Part shown: positions 11,607 through 23,840 of the stretch, piece by piece
Layout: each line of letters starts with the position of its first letter
How positions within the stretch are numbered: position 1 is the first letter of the stretch
Source: Warburgia ugandensis
Taxonomy: Eukaryota > Streptophyta > Magnoliopsida > Canellales > Canellaceae
Reading direction: 5' to 3'
DNA: 64,000 nucleotides
Assembly (NCBI GenBank): GCA_035236585.1
Contig: CP141138.1
Span: 31,197,437-31,261,436, forward strand
Position numbers and translations under genes: made by a program
Notes under the pieces: model-generated
Told to the model about the DNA's origin: nothing
What the model saw: only the letters and a program-made list of their open reading frames with translations
Databases searched by the model: none

Positions 11607-14600
11607 CAATTTTATCCTTTCACAGCCAGCCTAGCATGTCCAAGGACATAGACAACCAAGATAATTAAGAAGAAGTAGTCTAAATAGAAGTAGTAGAGAT
11701 GACTAGCGTGAGAAATGATACTAACTCACAATGCATTTCACCATAAATAAATAGGTGAAAAAGGATATGGATTTAGCAAATACTTAGGCAATAGATAGTG
11801 CAAACCTTATTCAAAATCTAGTCTAAGATGACTTAAGGATAAAGGATTGTTGTGTGGTGCAAATAGAGAAACTCAGATATGGATCAGATTATGATGAGAA
11901 TGATGAATGAAGATGTTAGTGAACTTATTAGTAGATAGTTCTGACCTGTAATAGATTACTCTCACCAACGGTGAGAAAATCGAAGAACCTAGAGGGCTAT
12001 CTTACCCTTCTAAAGAATATCAGCATATGAGTATATTATCAAAAGGGATATAACATGAGTATGATAGGGGATGTAAAAGATAGACTTTGAGAAGAGTGAC
12101 AAAGAATTTGAGCAGAATAGAGTCATTAGAAGATTTTTGATGATAATCTAATAGGGATGAGAATACAAGATGATAACTGTGACTCATACTAGATGACAAA
12201 GGTATGGATCTTGAAGGACTTATCTCAATTTTGGATAACTTAATTGGAGTCTTATGAAGAGTAAAGTGCTATCTAATAATGACAACTTGAGTATAATGGA
12301 GCAGATAAGAAGATGTGTACAATTGACATATTATGTGATTAAGAGGAATATAACACAAATATGATAGAGAAATGTATTCGACAGAGTTACTAAAAGATTT
12401 TGACGATAATACTAGGGATGATAGATCTGTGATAATAGATTGATCTTGACATGAACTTGTAAGAGAAGTATAGCATGACCAAAACATCAATGACATTATT
12501 AAGACATTGTATGAATTTTATTGAGGCTATAGGCAATTAAGGATTTCGATGATATTAGAAAACTTCAACATTTCCTGGAAGTATTAAGTTTCTCTTGTCT
12601 AACGTGTAGATCGAGTATATGCAACCACTCAAATGGAGACAGTGATCTAAGTAGACAAAATGAGGATTTTGACCAAATAAGAAGAAAAGAGAGAAAGAGA
12701 TAGAGATGTAACTATAAGTATTCGATGAATATTGAATATTTAGAAGAAGAAGATCATGACTTTATAGAGGAAAGAATAGATACATACACATCTTTCATCT
12801 TGAATCATATGTGAAGGAATAATACTAGTTGAGTTGGTGATTTTATTGTAAAAGAGTATAATAGAGATAAAGCATATGGGATTTAAGACTTTGAGTAGAG
12901 TATCAAATTTAAGGGCATTATGCTGCAAGAAATTTTAAAAGAAGAATGGTGATCCACTAGAAATTAAATTCTACTAGTGGTTTGGTGTCTATATCAATTG
13001 TTGCAATTAGAATCTTATCGGATCCATTAACTTATGAGAAACACCAGTGGTTGTAAACCATAAAAGGGAAAAGTTGATAATATCCTACCTTGCCACTACA
13101 TGAGTAAATAAAGTTATTAAGCCAGGACAATGACTTGTCCATTTGTTTTCTTCATCTAGGGTACTATCAAGGATCAAATTGATGTCTTGCTATCATAGAT
13201 TGGAAGAGCAAGTATCTTAAGGCCATTAAGTAATCATTACCTTTGGAGTACTATTGACTGAATAAAAGTATCTCACCCTATTTTATCAAATATGTTAGTA
13301 TTTATTAGACAGTAGTCTAAGTCATATACTAAGAGGAATGTTATAAGTATTGAGACATGAGTTGTCCCTAAAAGAAGTTGCTAGACGAAGTCATTTGAGG
13401 GTCTAAGGTCAGTTAATTAAACTACGTCATGGAAGAGCTACGAGTATAATGAATATAGTAGCAACTCAGACAGAAGGAAAAATAAGAAGCGGTCTAAGCC
13501 AATGCGAAAGATTTTCCAAACCTTAATAGATACCATGACAAGGTGTAGGAATCACTTTGGGTCTGAAAGAGACTATTGACTTGGATTGAAAAGAAACACA
13601 GATAAGCACCGATTGCTGTAGAAACCTTTGAGCTATAACTGATATATCTGGAAAGAGATCAACAGGTAATCGAATAAATTCTCTTTCTATGTCTAAGAAA
13701 ATGTTCCATGCTTATCTGAATGTTTTTCAAACTTGATGATTTAACAGCTTCAACACAATTGCTATGATAGCTATTGAATGAGAATTATTGTTATAAGCTA
13801 AGTATGAGGAGGCGCTTGAAAGGTAAAATTTGAGGAATTGAGAAAATCACTACTTATGATGATACCTCCTGAAAATTAAACTGAATGGTTGTTGATAAAG
13901 CTTTGATAAAAGGTTGAACAATATATTGATATAGGAAATGAAAGGAGAAAATTTGAGGTAGCACATTATAAGGTAATATCTGATATTAACTTGCCTTAAA
14001 ACTAAAAGTTAGTTGTATCAATTGAAGGAATTTCCTAAGGACTAACCTTATTAGATCGAGTATAGAACTTTTAGACTGAAAGGTTATGAAGAAAATCATC
14101 AAGCAAAGAAAGGATAAAGAGGATAATGACAAAAGGATTCAATCATGACCTAGTAAGGGTACTTGGCTATGAATAAGAGACTTTTGGCATGAGTAGGAAC
14201 ATTGTTGGAAATCCTAATGACAATTTTATGTGAATAGTAAGATAGGCCTTTGAATGAGAACATTCGACCTATGATGATGAATTGACCATTAACATTTGAC
14301 ATGAGTTTGGATGAATTCTTCAAGGAGAAAAGCATTTAATGTATTCAATAATTATGAGATTGGGTATATAGTTAGGACATTTTACTTTCAGTATATGATA
14401 GGGTCCTCGATGGAAGATGCTACTGATTGGCTTTCATGGTTTTATTTTGAATGTAACTTTGGTTAAGGAATCAAGTCACATATGGAAAATGATAGACAAT
14501 TGAAATTCGAAGTTAATCAAGGGTTTGGCTATAGGGCACATGATACCATATCAGCTATTGAAGTATCTTGGAAGAAAATATAAAGCGAAGAAGATAAGAA

Positions 14601-15251
14601 GCAAAATTAGATATATGGGAAAGAATGTAGCTTTTTGGGACTTTACTAATAACATACAACCAATCTTTAGAAGGAAACATTGATGATGAATAGATCACTA
14701 AATGGGAGACAAGAGGAAAAGATGAGACTATCCCATGCTTATATGATCTCAAAGAAGTATGGAGTAATTTGTACATGAGTAAGGGAGTGTGGTCATTTGA
14801 GGAGACTATCCTATATATGATTAGAGGAATATGAACACCTAAGAATTCATAGCTACCTAAACTACAGCTATAAACCAGTATTGTTAAACTGACAAGTATG
14901 GGACTACGTGTCAGAGTACGCAGCGAGAGCATCCCTTATATACTTAAAGTTAACAGATAAGATATACTGACGTTTTATATGTAAGGTCTTGTAGAAGGAA
15001 TTATAAAGATGATAAATGGAGAATATGGATGGAATTGGTTGGAAGATAGTATAAACAGAAGTTTAAGGACAACATTATTCTAATTATTAACCCAATTGGA
15101 GTATTGGATGACATAATAATGGACTATTAGACAAAAGAAGTATGAAGTGAAGCAAAGGAATTTTCTTAGTACAAGTTTTAAGGGAGTCCTTAGGAAGAAT
15201 ATGTCCATTCAGAAGACAGCTGACTTGAAGGCAATTTTGAGGAAGAAATTC

Positions 15252-15268
15252 TTTTAAGGGGTTAATGA
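15252..15268 (+). promoter_or_regulatory. Polypurine tract of element C
   Basis: TTTTAAGGGGTTAATGA sits directly before the right LTR start TGTAAGG, where plus-strand priming is expected in Ty3/gypsy elements. Confidence 0.65.
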
Positions 15269-18090
15269 TGTAAGGCCTCAAGCATTTTCGCTATTTTTGC
15301 ATCCATTTTACAAAAATGAATTGGACATTCTATATGAAATTAACCATGTTAAATGTTTTATTTTATTTAAAATAGTAAAAAAATAAATTTGTAATAAAAA
15401 TTAGTACCATTAGATTCTACATTCAAAATAAAATCCAACACCTCAAAGAACGCCGAAAACAGAGTTCATATGACAAAGTTATGGGCATTTGAAGATAGAG
15501 GGGCATTTTTGTAAAATATAATTAAAACAGAACGACCCAAAAACATAGGGAGCCATTTTACTAACGGTACCCCCTCCAGGTTGTCTTCCACCTCCAGCAC
15601 CGACCAGTCAGGCAGTGCACAGAACTGCCATTGCCAATGGCGGCACCGCCATAGGCAGCACCGCCTTGGTAGGGCTATATGAAGCCCTCTTCCCGCCTCC
15701 TCAACCATCCCTCCTTTTCCCCATCTCCAGCTACCTTGAGCAAGGGTTTTCGGCCCAACAAAAATAAAAAAACCCTCTTCCAATTTTCCCTAGGAATTTC
15801 GACAATGGGCAGGTCCTTTCCTTGGGCTGGCCATTCCCCTCTCTTCTCTTTTTCTCTCCTTCTTCCTTCGGTCTCACTGAACATTAGGGTTTTTCTCTGC
15901 TTCATATTTTGTGGCGAGCAGGAGTTTCAAAGTGGAGAACAGGGCACTCATCGGCGATGGGCACTCTCCTAGATGGCCCAGGTAAGCCCCTCACACCTCC
16001 TTAAGCTTTTTCCCCTTCTTCCCTACCCAGATCCATGCCGGATCTGGGCATTTTTTGGCTGGGAACATCGGGAAAAAACCCAAGCGTGATGGGTCTCCTG
16101 ACCCATCGAATAAGGTTGGTTCCAGATGACACACATGACGCAGACTCGGAATGCACTCCCTAGGGCAACCGTTGCAAGTGCGCTGCATGTGGTGGGTTCT
16201 CGACTTGACCGGGACGCACGGGGCATCTCGGGGGCCGAGACGAGTCGCAACTGCACGGGAGATGCGTCCGCATGACGCAATCCAAGACATGTGCTTTGGT
16301 GTGCTGCTCGGGCGCACGCACTCGTGAACAAGGTCCTAGTTCGATTGGGACGCGCACGCGTCTTGGGAATCGTGACGCGCAGGGCCCTAATTAACACATC
16401 TAGGTCATCCATTGATGCACGACACTAAAAACCCAATTAAGGAGGCTATATAACTCCGATCAATGATCCAAAAGACCCATTGCGTTCTAATGATGACACG
16501 GACCTAATGAGACTATAAAAATTAGGATATGAGAACTATTTAGTATGACTCTAGCTTGAACACTATAGAGATCTTCTAGATCTACCAGATCAAATATGAT
16601 AAAAAAGGGCAGATCTATCCGTTAATCTAGAAATCTAAATAGTGATCTATAAGTGGATAGAAAATGATATTGGCATCCTTGTTATTCATGAACATCCAGG
16701 GTTTCACTAAGATGGGTTAAGGTCAAGAAATGAAGAACGGGATACATGAGACATTGAGGTAGGTAGTCTGATACTACTTTGTTTTCAAAATGCATCCCAA
16801 ATTGAGTTACCTGTTTCTATTGCTGCAATTAGTATGTATTTTTAAACCATGCCATTCTTATATGAGTTTCCATATTTATAACATTAATTACGGTACTAGC
16901 ATGAGTAGAGTTATGCCATGCTTGCATACTTCGAAAACAAATGCATAAATTGCATGATTTATGTTGATTTGAGATTTCGACTATGTATATTTTTGGCCTA
17001 TTGAGCCTAGTGGGCACTATGTTGAGGGGTACGGGTTTGGCCTCCCGGCCTCTACCACCAAAAAGGTGGATGGTATCGTTGTCAAAAATGACATTGTCCC
17101 TTCCCTGACTGCTGTGGTAAATAGGGACGACCACTGGAGGTGTTCACAGCACCCTTTCGGGGACATATCCATAGTCGCCGTGGAGGCTATGGTGGACTGG
17201 TCTCTAGATACTAGAGACACGCGATCTAGAGGGGTTCTAGTCATGAGCGTAGTGGCCCTATGATTTCAGTGTGGTTGATATGCATATAGCATTGAGATGG
17301 TCATATACGAGCACTCGTGACCAGTTGACGTAACGTGTATGCCGAGAGACTAATGTGCATGATACTAGCATCTGTTTGAACAATGACTATTTTTAGAGTT
17401 TCATGACTATTATATTTGACTCACTGGTTTGATGCATTTGCCGAGATCTTCGTATGTGGATCTATTGATTTCTATTTCATGATTTTGATCATATTTACAT
17501 TGTTGAATACTAGATTATGAGAAATGATTCCATGATTGAAATTGCATCAATAAGCTTATGTTTTGTGCATAACTATGCATGCTTACGCAAAAAGAATCAC
17601 TAATATTTTCCATGAAAAGCTCTTGGAATCATGCATGTTGCCTACCATGTTTTCAAAATAGTAGTATCAGATCACCTACTGAGTATGAGAAATACTCACC
17701 CTAATATATTATTTTTCCAGATTAGCTCCGCACAGGAAAAGAAGAAGCATCAGAACATGTTAGTCCTAGGATCAAGTGAATGAAGAGAAGACAAGCATGC
17801 ATGTAAGTAAACACTCTACATTTTTGGACATGTTTCTATATTTATTTATAGTTGGGTTGTGAGCTATGATTGGATAGACCTGGGAAGACATTTATGATGT
17901 CCGAAAATTTTAAAACTACTTTACTCATCTCGAAAGAAAATGACACTCGGGGTTTTCAAAATGAATTTAAAACAAAGGATTTTTTGCTACATTGCATTGT
18001 TTTCCAAAAATGTTTTTCAATAGGGATCGATCCCGCCCTAGGAATTAGATATTGCATTTAAAAATGCATGGGAAAACTTGGGTCGTCACA
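15269..18090 (+). repeat. 3' LTR of element C (2,822 bp)
   Basis: It runs from TGTAAGGCC to CGTCACA and covers the whole left LTR plus a central block of about 1.2 kb (GC-rich around 16290-17260). The length is typical of Tekay/Del chromovirus LTRs. The short open frames inside it have no recognisable product. Confidence 0.85.
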
Positions 18091-19240
18091 AGGTGGCCTT
18101 TGTCCATTGATTTATACTAGATACTAGCTTGACAAGAGCTTAATTCAAGAGTAGGCTTCATGGGAGATGCTCCTAGGATGAAGCGAGTAACCCCATGAGG
18201 GCTGGTGGGAGTCTGTGCGATATCCGCAGCAGACATAGTGGTGTGACGGTAGTTACCTGGGGTGATGGTAGTGCCATATGAGCATAATTGTCTGATTAAC
18301 TTTGGATATTGGCTAACATGTCGGACATTCTCAAGGTTTGGTTATGTCCTAAAAAGCAAGTGGCTTGCAAGAGTTAGCCTAGAGTCTATGATAGGATGGT
18401 TATGCCACTCAGGAGTATATCCACGAGGGTTATGTCATGATTGTGGACATGTTAGTCAATCTTGAGAGCCTAGACCTTGTCATGATGGTAGGACTATGTG
18501 CCATCCAGTTTATATTTATTGATTTCCATTTGGTGGATGTTAGATTTTGTACTCAGTTTCATTGTGGATTATGCCTTTAACCTCATGGATTGCCGAGAAT
18601 TTATAGCATCAATGGCTTATTGAATTTAACTCAATGATTGGATTTTAGGGGCATTGGGTATGATATTTGCATTTGCATTTGCCTTTTGTACTCTACTTTT
18701 TATATGTGAAACCAATCACTAAACAAGACTTATTGAACTATTATACTTGATCCATATTATCTTGAGATATCCATGAGACATTCTCATATATATGTGTGTG
18801 TGTGTGTGTAGGGATACCTATATATATTCATAGTGGGCAGTTGTTTTTCTCACCCTCCACAACCAACATTTTTAGGTAATATACCAGCTAAGTTGACAAC
18901 ACAAGAGAAGGGGAAGGCTAAAGTGACAATTGCTTGAGGCTAGATATATGGACATGATCTCTAATGATATGTTAGACTTAAATTTTCATATATGTATTAG
19001 TCTTTTGTTGACATTGGGACAGTATAAACCTTAAACAAGACTTTACTTTATGTGTGATGGTTATTCTATGATTTATAAGTGACCAGTAGATCATGTGGCA
19101 TGTACATCTAACCTTTTCCTAGGTTAGACATTTATTTTACATATATGTGAAGATTTTAGAAGGTAACACCCAAATAGAAGAGGATTCTTTTAAAAATACT
19201 TATATTATATCACACAATTGAATTCTTCAAAAATAAGGAA
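18091..19240 (+). mobile_element. Right part of the chromovirus F LTR
   Basis: This continues element F after the C insertion. It carries the phrase TTCTCACCCTCCACAACC and a purine-rich AGAGAAGGGGAAGGC block near 18906, which occupy the same position as the CTCACCC...AGAAGAAGAAGC block near the end of the C LTR. A short (TG)8 run lies at 18793-18809. No clean LTR terminus or primer site is visible before the gag remnant. Confidence 0.5.
18793..18809. repeat. (TG)8 microsatellite
   Basis: A short TG run following an ATATAT tract inside the F LTR. Confidence 0.9.
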
Positions 19241-21155
19241 ATTTTCTGACTAGCTAGGCTACATTTTGATGGCCCACTGCTCAGCGAAGCTACTTTGAGA
19301 GCGGTGACATTATTTCTTGGGACAAATTTAACGTCATCTTGACTAAGAGGTTTCTTCCTCCTCAAATATAGCAGAAGATGGAGCTATAGTTCCTGAGCTT
19401 GGTACAGGACTTCAGGATGGTTGCTCAGTATGAAAAGAATTCTTATGTCCGTGTAGATTTTCCCAGATGCTTGCTTGATCAAGTTGGAACTAGCACAAAA
19501 GTTTCTTCAAGGGCTGAATTTTGACTTGAAGAGATAGATCTTGACTTCACAGCCTACCACGGTAGCTAAGGTTGTAGAGTTTGTGACCATCCTTGAGAGC
19601 GAATTGAGGGATACTAGCAGGGATAAGGGAAAATTCAGTAGCCCTAAGCTAGAAGTAGTTGGAGTGCAGAAGAAGAAGTTCATCGACAGGAGGACTTTTG
19701 TGTGATAGGCTATGCTGGCATTGGGATAGATTATAGGAAGGGATGGCGATTAGGGGGTGTGTTAGAGGTGCCAGAAGTGCCTTTTGGGTAGAGCTTGTTG
19801 GGTGGTGCTATCATGTGTTTCACTCATGGTCAATAGAGCTACTTTTACAGGGACTACCTTACTTTCAAAAGAGTAGTATAGACATGATAGGATTAGGCAC
19901 CGCACGAGGCTCAAGTACCACATCAAGATTAGGCCCTCAGAACTTAGGGGTGAGTTTTCACTATTACTACCAAAGAGACTCACACATCCAACGCTGTTGT
20001 GGAAGGTACACTCTTGGAATTTGATAGATATGGCCTACTCATTCATTTATTTTAGGTAGTTTTGTATCTTTTGCTTGTTAAGGCGAGTAGACTAGGATTT
20101 CTTTTGGAGGTTAGTACTCTGGTGGGTGCATCATTTATTGTTCTAGTTTATATAGGATAAGGGACTTAAAACTGATCTAATGATCATAGGGATGACGGAC
20201 TTCAACAACATCCTAGGTATGGATTGGTTGGTAGAGCATGGAGCCCTGGTCAAGTGCAAGAAGAAGCAAATGGCTTTTTACACTCCATATGAAGATTCTA
20301 TATAATTTTAGGGCTGGTTGGATACTTTAGGCATGAGTATCATCTTTGCTTGTTGAGCAGCCCAACACTTGTCAAGTGGATGCAAGGCTTATCTATTGGA
20401 GACTCAGGATGAGTTGATGCCTCACATAGAGAGATTGATGTGGTAAGGGAGTTTGGAGATGTATTCCCAAAGGAGTTGCTTGGTTTATTGTCTAGGTGAG
20501 AGATGGAGTTCACCATTAAGCTACTACCGGAAGTAGCTGAGGGTTTAAATATAGGAGTTGATATATTAGGATTTCATTCACCCTACTATTTCACCATGGG
20601 GAGCTTGAGTCTTATTTGTGAACAAGAAGGATGGCTCCTTGTGGCTTTGTATGGATTACATGTCACTGAATAGAGTCATGGTAAAGAACAAGTACCCTTT
20701 GCCTCATATTGATGATCTCTTTGACTAGTTACAGCCAGCCAAAGTCTTGTTTAGGTTGATCAAAGGGTTGGCTACCATCAGCTGAGGATACAGGAAGAGG
20801 ATGATTCTAAGATCTCATTTAGAATTTGATATTGTGATTATGAGTTTTTGGTGATGCCATTCGGCTTATTGAATGCACATGCAACATTCATGGACCTGAT
20901 GAATTGGGTGCTTAGAGACTACATGGACAAGTTCGTGATAGTATTGTCGACAATATCCTCATCTAGTCCAGTAGTGTTAAGGAGCATCGTGAGAACTTGA
21001 GGACTGCGGTAGGAACTTTATGGGTACATCCCTTGTATGTCAAGTTCTCAAAGTTGGAGTTTTGGCTGGACTAGGTTCATTTCCATGGACATGTCATATC
21101 CAAGGATGGAATTGCTGTAGATCCATAGAAGGTGGAACCAGTATTTAACTAGGGC
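19241..21155 (+). mobile_element. Element F interior: Tekay/Del-type chromovirus gag and pol, broken
   Basis: Gag-like sequence around 19290-19440 carries the F-x-KRFLPP region and the AQYEK-like motif typical of plant chromovirus Gag. Around 20210 the segment LGMDWL marks the protease-to-reverse transcriptase boundary. Around 20610-20730 there are motifs like FVNKKDGSL and [11 protein letters not shown] of chromoviral reverse transcriptase, and VMPFGL-like sequence follows near 20850. The element stops near 21155, within the reverse transcriptase region, where it meets an unrelated Athila scrap. Many breaks are present. It is older than element C, which sits in its LTR. Confidence 0.8.
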
Positions 21156-21179
21156 TGAGTCTAATAATAGAAGGAGATA

Positions 21180-21590
21180 ATTGCATTATGTTCACTATTG
21201 GGTATGCACCTCCTACTGACCTAATCAGGATAGTACTTAAATAAGCATGGATCATCCGAATTAAAGCATTGAACCTTGGCAACAACTAGGCATTTGACTT
21301 GTAACAAGATAATTGACTATGTCTCCATACCAAGGTAACTAAGAATGTGCAATGGTTGTTCATCCAAAAAAGTTTTTGTTATAGGTACATTTTCACTAGT
21401 ATTCTCTGCCACTAGCCTAGATAATTGGTTTGCTACAATGTTTTGGAAACCTTTATTTTCACAAATTTCAAGATCAAATTCCTATAGTAGTAGTATCCAT
21501 CAGATCAACCTAGATTTTACATCTTTGTTAGAAAGGAGATATTTTAGTGCTGGATGTTCTTGTATACTATAACCTTAGAAAACAGTAGCT
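21180..21590 (-). mobile_element. Athila-like pol fragment (RNase H to integrase linker)
   Basis: Read on the minus strand, this matches D at about 59030-59450. Shared words include VANQLSRLV, ITKTFLDEQ and the RRCIPNSE-like start of the integrase zinc-binding region. Both ends are abrupt. It lies between the end of chromovirus F and the host-derived island and is a broken fossil. Confidence 0.7.
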
Positions 21591-22029
21591 TCATTTACAA
21601 AAGACACTCAGTTGTCCAATTGAGTAGTAAGAATCACTATTCCAAGAAAGTGAGTCATAAAAACTAAAATAGGCGAGAAAGAAATAAATGCCAAGTGGTT
21701 TTGAGCTATCCCCACATAGGAGTTTAGATATAAAGAAAAAGAAAGAAATTCCTGTCCATAGGACATTTAACACTTTGGCAAGAATTAGCTACTTTAACCA
21801 GCTTGGAAACTTAGCATGGCAATGCTTGAAACATTTTAAGTATAAGGTCACTATCAGAACCTTTTGATCCTTGATACCAAAATGTATCACCATTTCTAAA
21901 GGTTATTGTAAACCAGGTTACCGAACCTCACCATTCCCCATCTTCTCATATCACGTGCAATCTTCTCAACTTAGTAATTTGTTCTCTTGATAAGCTGTCA
22001 ACGTGATCCAACAACTTCAGGGCAATAAA
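21591..22029. other. Non-coding DNA downstream of the kinase pseudogene
   Basis: No recognisable coding or repeat is seen. It lies beyond the last kinase exon on the minus strand and may be its former 3' untranslated and downstream DNA. Confidence 0.4.
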
Positions 22030-23090
22030 GAAAACCAGTATCTATGAGCAGAAATATATTGTTACTCAGCTACTGTGAAAGGATATTCTAGTGACGCTCT
22101 TGAGGTAGGTTTTCCTTGATCATTTAATGCTTCTTGAGAATCTCTAGGAAAGAAGGCCATTGGTTCATATTAGCAGCCCAGCAATGCTCTGTCAACCTAA
22201 GACATTCAACAAGAGTTGGAAGACACTCAGGGTATTACAAGTTACAATCATACTATTGCATTGTGTGCTATCAACAAAAAGGTGTTTGAAGGTTGAGCTA
22301 ATAAAACATATATCAAGGTGCAATAGCAAACTACTAAGGATAGCAATGAGGAACTCTTAGTGGAGCTTTGCTGATGAAACAAACTAACTTGCAGACTTTT
22401 GATAAAAGAAATGTGAACTGTCATTTGTTCAAAATGCTTAAGAGAGTCAAGACTATTTTATTTCAGTCTGTTAGAGATTTTAATATTAATCACCAAGAAT
22501 CAGAAACTACAATGAAATGCAAAATGCTAGATGTTTTCAGACCTAAATAGTTTAGATGTTGTGTGATTTCAATATGTTGGACTTACACTGAGTTCAGAAA
22601 GGTATCCTTTTGCTCTAAAGCTAGACCTGTGTCCTTCTACGACATACTTGGTAGCTTCACAAGGTTCATAGCTTGCTAGCTGTGGATCTCCTTTGAGCGT
22701 CTACAAAAAAACTTATATGGTTAGTAACAAGAAAAAAGGACATTCATCTATCATTCTCCATAGAAACTCTTAGAAAAGAAAATTACCTCATACAAGATCA
22801 TAGCAAAAGAAAAAATATCAACTTTCTTGCCATGTTCATATGCTTGAAGACTTCTGGAGCCATATACCAGTCTTTGTTCCAAAGACATAAAAACAATTTA
22901 GCATGCAAAGATCCATGCCTCACAAAAATTAATTAATAAATAAAATAATAAAATTGAGAAATACTCACAGCTTCCAGTCTCTCCTATCATTTTGTAAACA
23001 TCATGAGAATTGTGGACCTTGATGAGCTTGCTTAGTCCAAAGTCACCAACCTTCAAATGGTTTGCATTGGAGTTGACCAATAGGACATTC
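22030..23090 (-). pseudogene. 3' exons of a VIK-type (VH1-interacting, Raf-like) protein kinase gene, decayed
   Basis: Four exon remnants follow in order on the minus strand. 22969-23090 encodes RNVLLVNS, VGDFGLSKLIKV (DFG motif) and KMIGETGS. 22787-22871 encodes YMAPEVFKH and, in a shifted frame, KKVDIFSFAMILYE (APE motif). 22587-22700 encodes GDPQLASYEPCEATKYV and GHRSSFRAKGY. 22030-22196 encodes LTEHCWAANMNQWPSFLEIL. Donors GTGAGT and GTAATT and an acceptor CTTAG lie at the joins, so introns are kept and this is not a retrocopy. Word matches fit plant VIK (At1g14000), an ankyrin-repeat serine/threonine kinase acting in vein patterning, better than other Raf-like kinases. It is broken: the ankyrin repeats, N-lobe and HRDLKP catalytic loop are missing, the second exon has a frame shift near 22830, and the last exon has stops at 22124-22126 and 22088-22090. 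Confidence 0.85.
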
Positions 23091-23299
23091 CTTAAATTCA
23101 AAAATTTCAGTCAATTGATAAAGAAAACTACATAACAAATTTCATAACACTTCCTTATAAATCTAGAACTTAACCAGCTCAGTTTGGTTTCCTAGGCTCA
23201 ATTACCTCTATGCCCATTTTCAGTTTTATGAAGGTTTAGCCTAGTTTATCTACTTGGGAAATTTCTACAAAATAAAAGTATTTGTTGCCCCAAAGAACC

Positions 23300-23400
23300 T
23301 AAATTTGGAATTTCAAGCAACATCTGGAATACTATAAATTCACAAATTGTTGAAAAGAAAAAAGGTAGCTTGGTTGAATAAAACGTGAAGATGCAAACCT
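23300..23400. repeat. Copy 1 of a ~100-bp local duplication (partner at 23630-23730)
   Basis: CAACATCTGGAATACTATAA and the following AAAGAAAAAAGGTAGCTT are repeated about 330 bases to the right with some changes. The duplicated piece covers the spacer beside the NAD(P)-binding gene fragment. Confidence 0.85.
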
Positions 23401-23544
23401 AAAACCCAAGTCACTTGATTCACCCATGACTCTGTATAAGAAGGCTGCCTTGACCTGTAAAAAAATCAAGCTCTAACATCACAAAGCATTATCTACTAAA
23501 ATTAAAAGTGTAAAGTACATTGAAACAACTTACAAGCAAAATGA

Positions 23545-23840
23545 TCTCTACAAAAGTTAGGTCCAAACCTGCTTAGGCTGATAATGTTGATCCCCTTTGA
23601 GACTGTTGCTTTACATATTGCAGAACCAACAAACTGCCATTTGGGTCTTCATCAAACAACATCTAGAATACTCCAAATTCATAAATTTTTGAAAAGAAAA
23701 AAGGTAGCTTAATTGAGAATAAGTGTTTGGATCTCAGATCCTTTCAGTCTTCACATGAGCAACAATATGTATTGGAGCAGGGAAGTCTTCTCTTATGTTA
23801 GCAGCATAACTACATCTGATTTTACTTCCAGAATGCAATC
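23545..23840 (-). pseudogene. 5' exon remnants of an At1g32220-like plastid NAD(P)-binding Rossmann-fold gene
   Basis: On the minus strand, 23737-23840 reads SKIRCSYA and then VAHVKTERI. 23545-23638 reads FVGSAICKATVSKG and then ISLSRFG. In the plant family (At1g32220, a plastoglobule-associated chloroplast protein of the extended short-chain dehydrogenase type) RCSYA ends the transit-peptide side, VKTER follows, and GGNGFVGSAICKA is the dinucleotide-binding loop, so the order is right. The two remnants are parted by 98 bases holding the duplicated segment, and a stop directly follows KTERI. The glycine-rich start of the loop and everything after the second beta strand are absent. It is a pseudogene. 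Upstream DNA to about 24200 may be its leader and promoter. Confidence 0.75.
23630..23730. repeat. Copy 2 of the ~100-bp local duplication (partner at 23300-23400)
   Basis: CAACATCTAGAATACTCCAA and AAAGAAAAAAGGTAGCTT match copy 1. It separates the two NAD(P)-binding gene remnants, so it may be a former intron or a later insertion. Confidence 0.85.

Larger units (their letters stand above)
9964..18090 (+). mobile_element. Element C: Ty3/gypsy (chromovirus-like) LTR retrotransposon with both LTRs, broken
   Basis: The element spans two LTRs in direct orientation, both starting TGTAA and ending TCACA. Flanking bases GGGTG (9959-9963) and AGGTG (18091-18095) are a 5-bp target duplication with one difference. 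A tRNA-Met-type primer site follows the left LTR and a purine tract precedes the right one. The 3.7-kb interior shows only faint reverse transcriptase remnants (LHLGYYQ-like, about 13150) and is far shorter than a full gag-pol, with breaks too many to count by eye. By eye the LTRs differ at roughly 4-7% of sites, which suggests an insertion a few million years old. It is nested in element F. Confidence 0.85.

Noticed and set aside
14555-14932. 125-residue minus-strand open frame in the interior of element C
   Set aside because: No recognisable motif, and it lies opposite the pol strand of a decayed retroelement.
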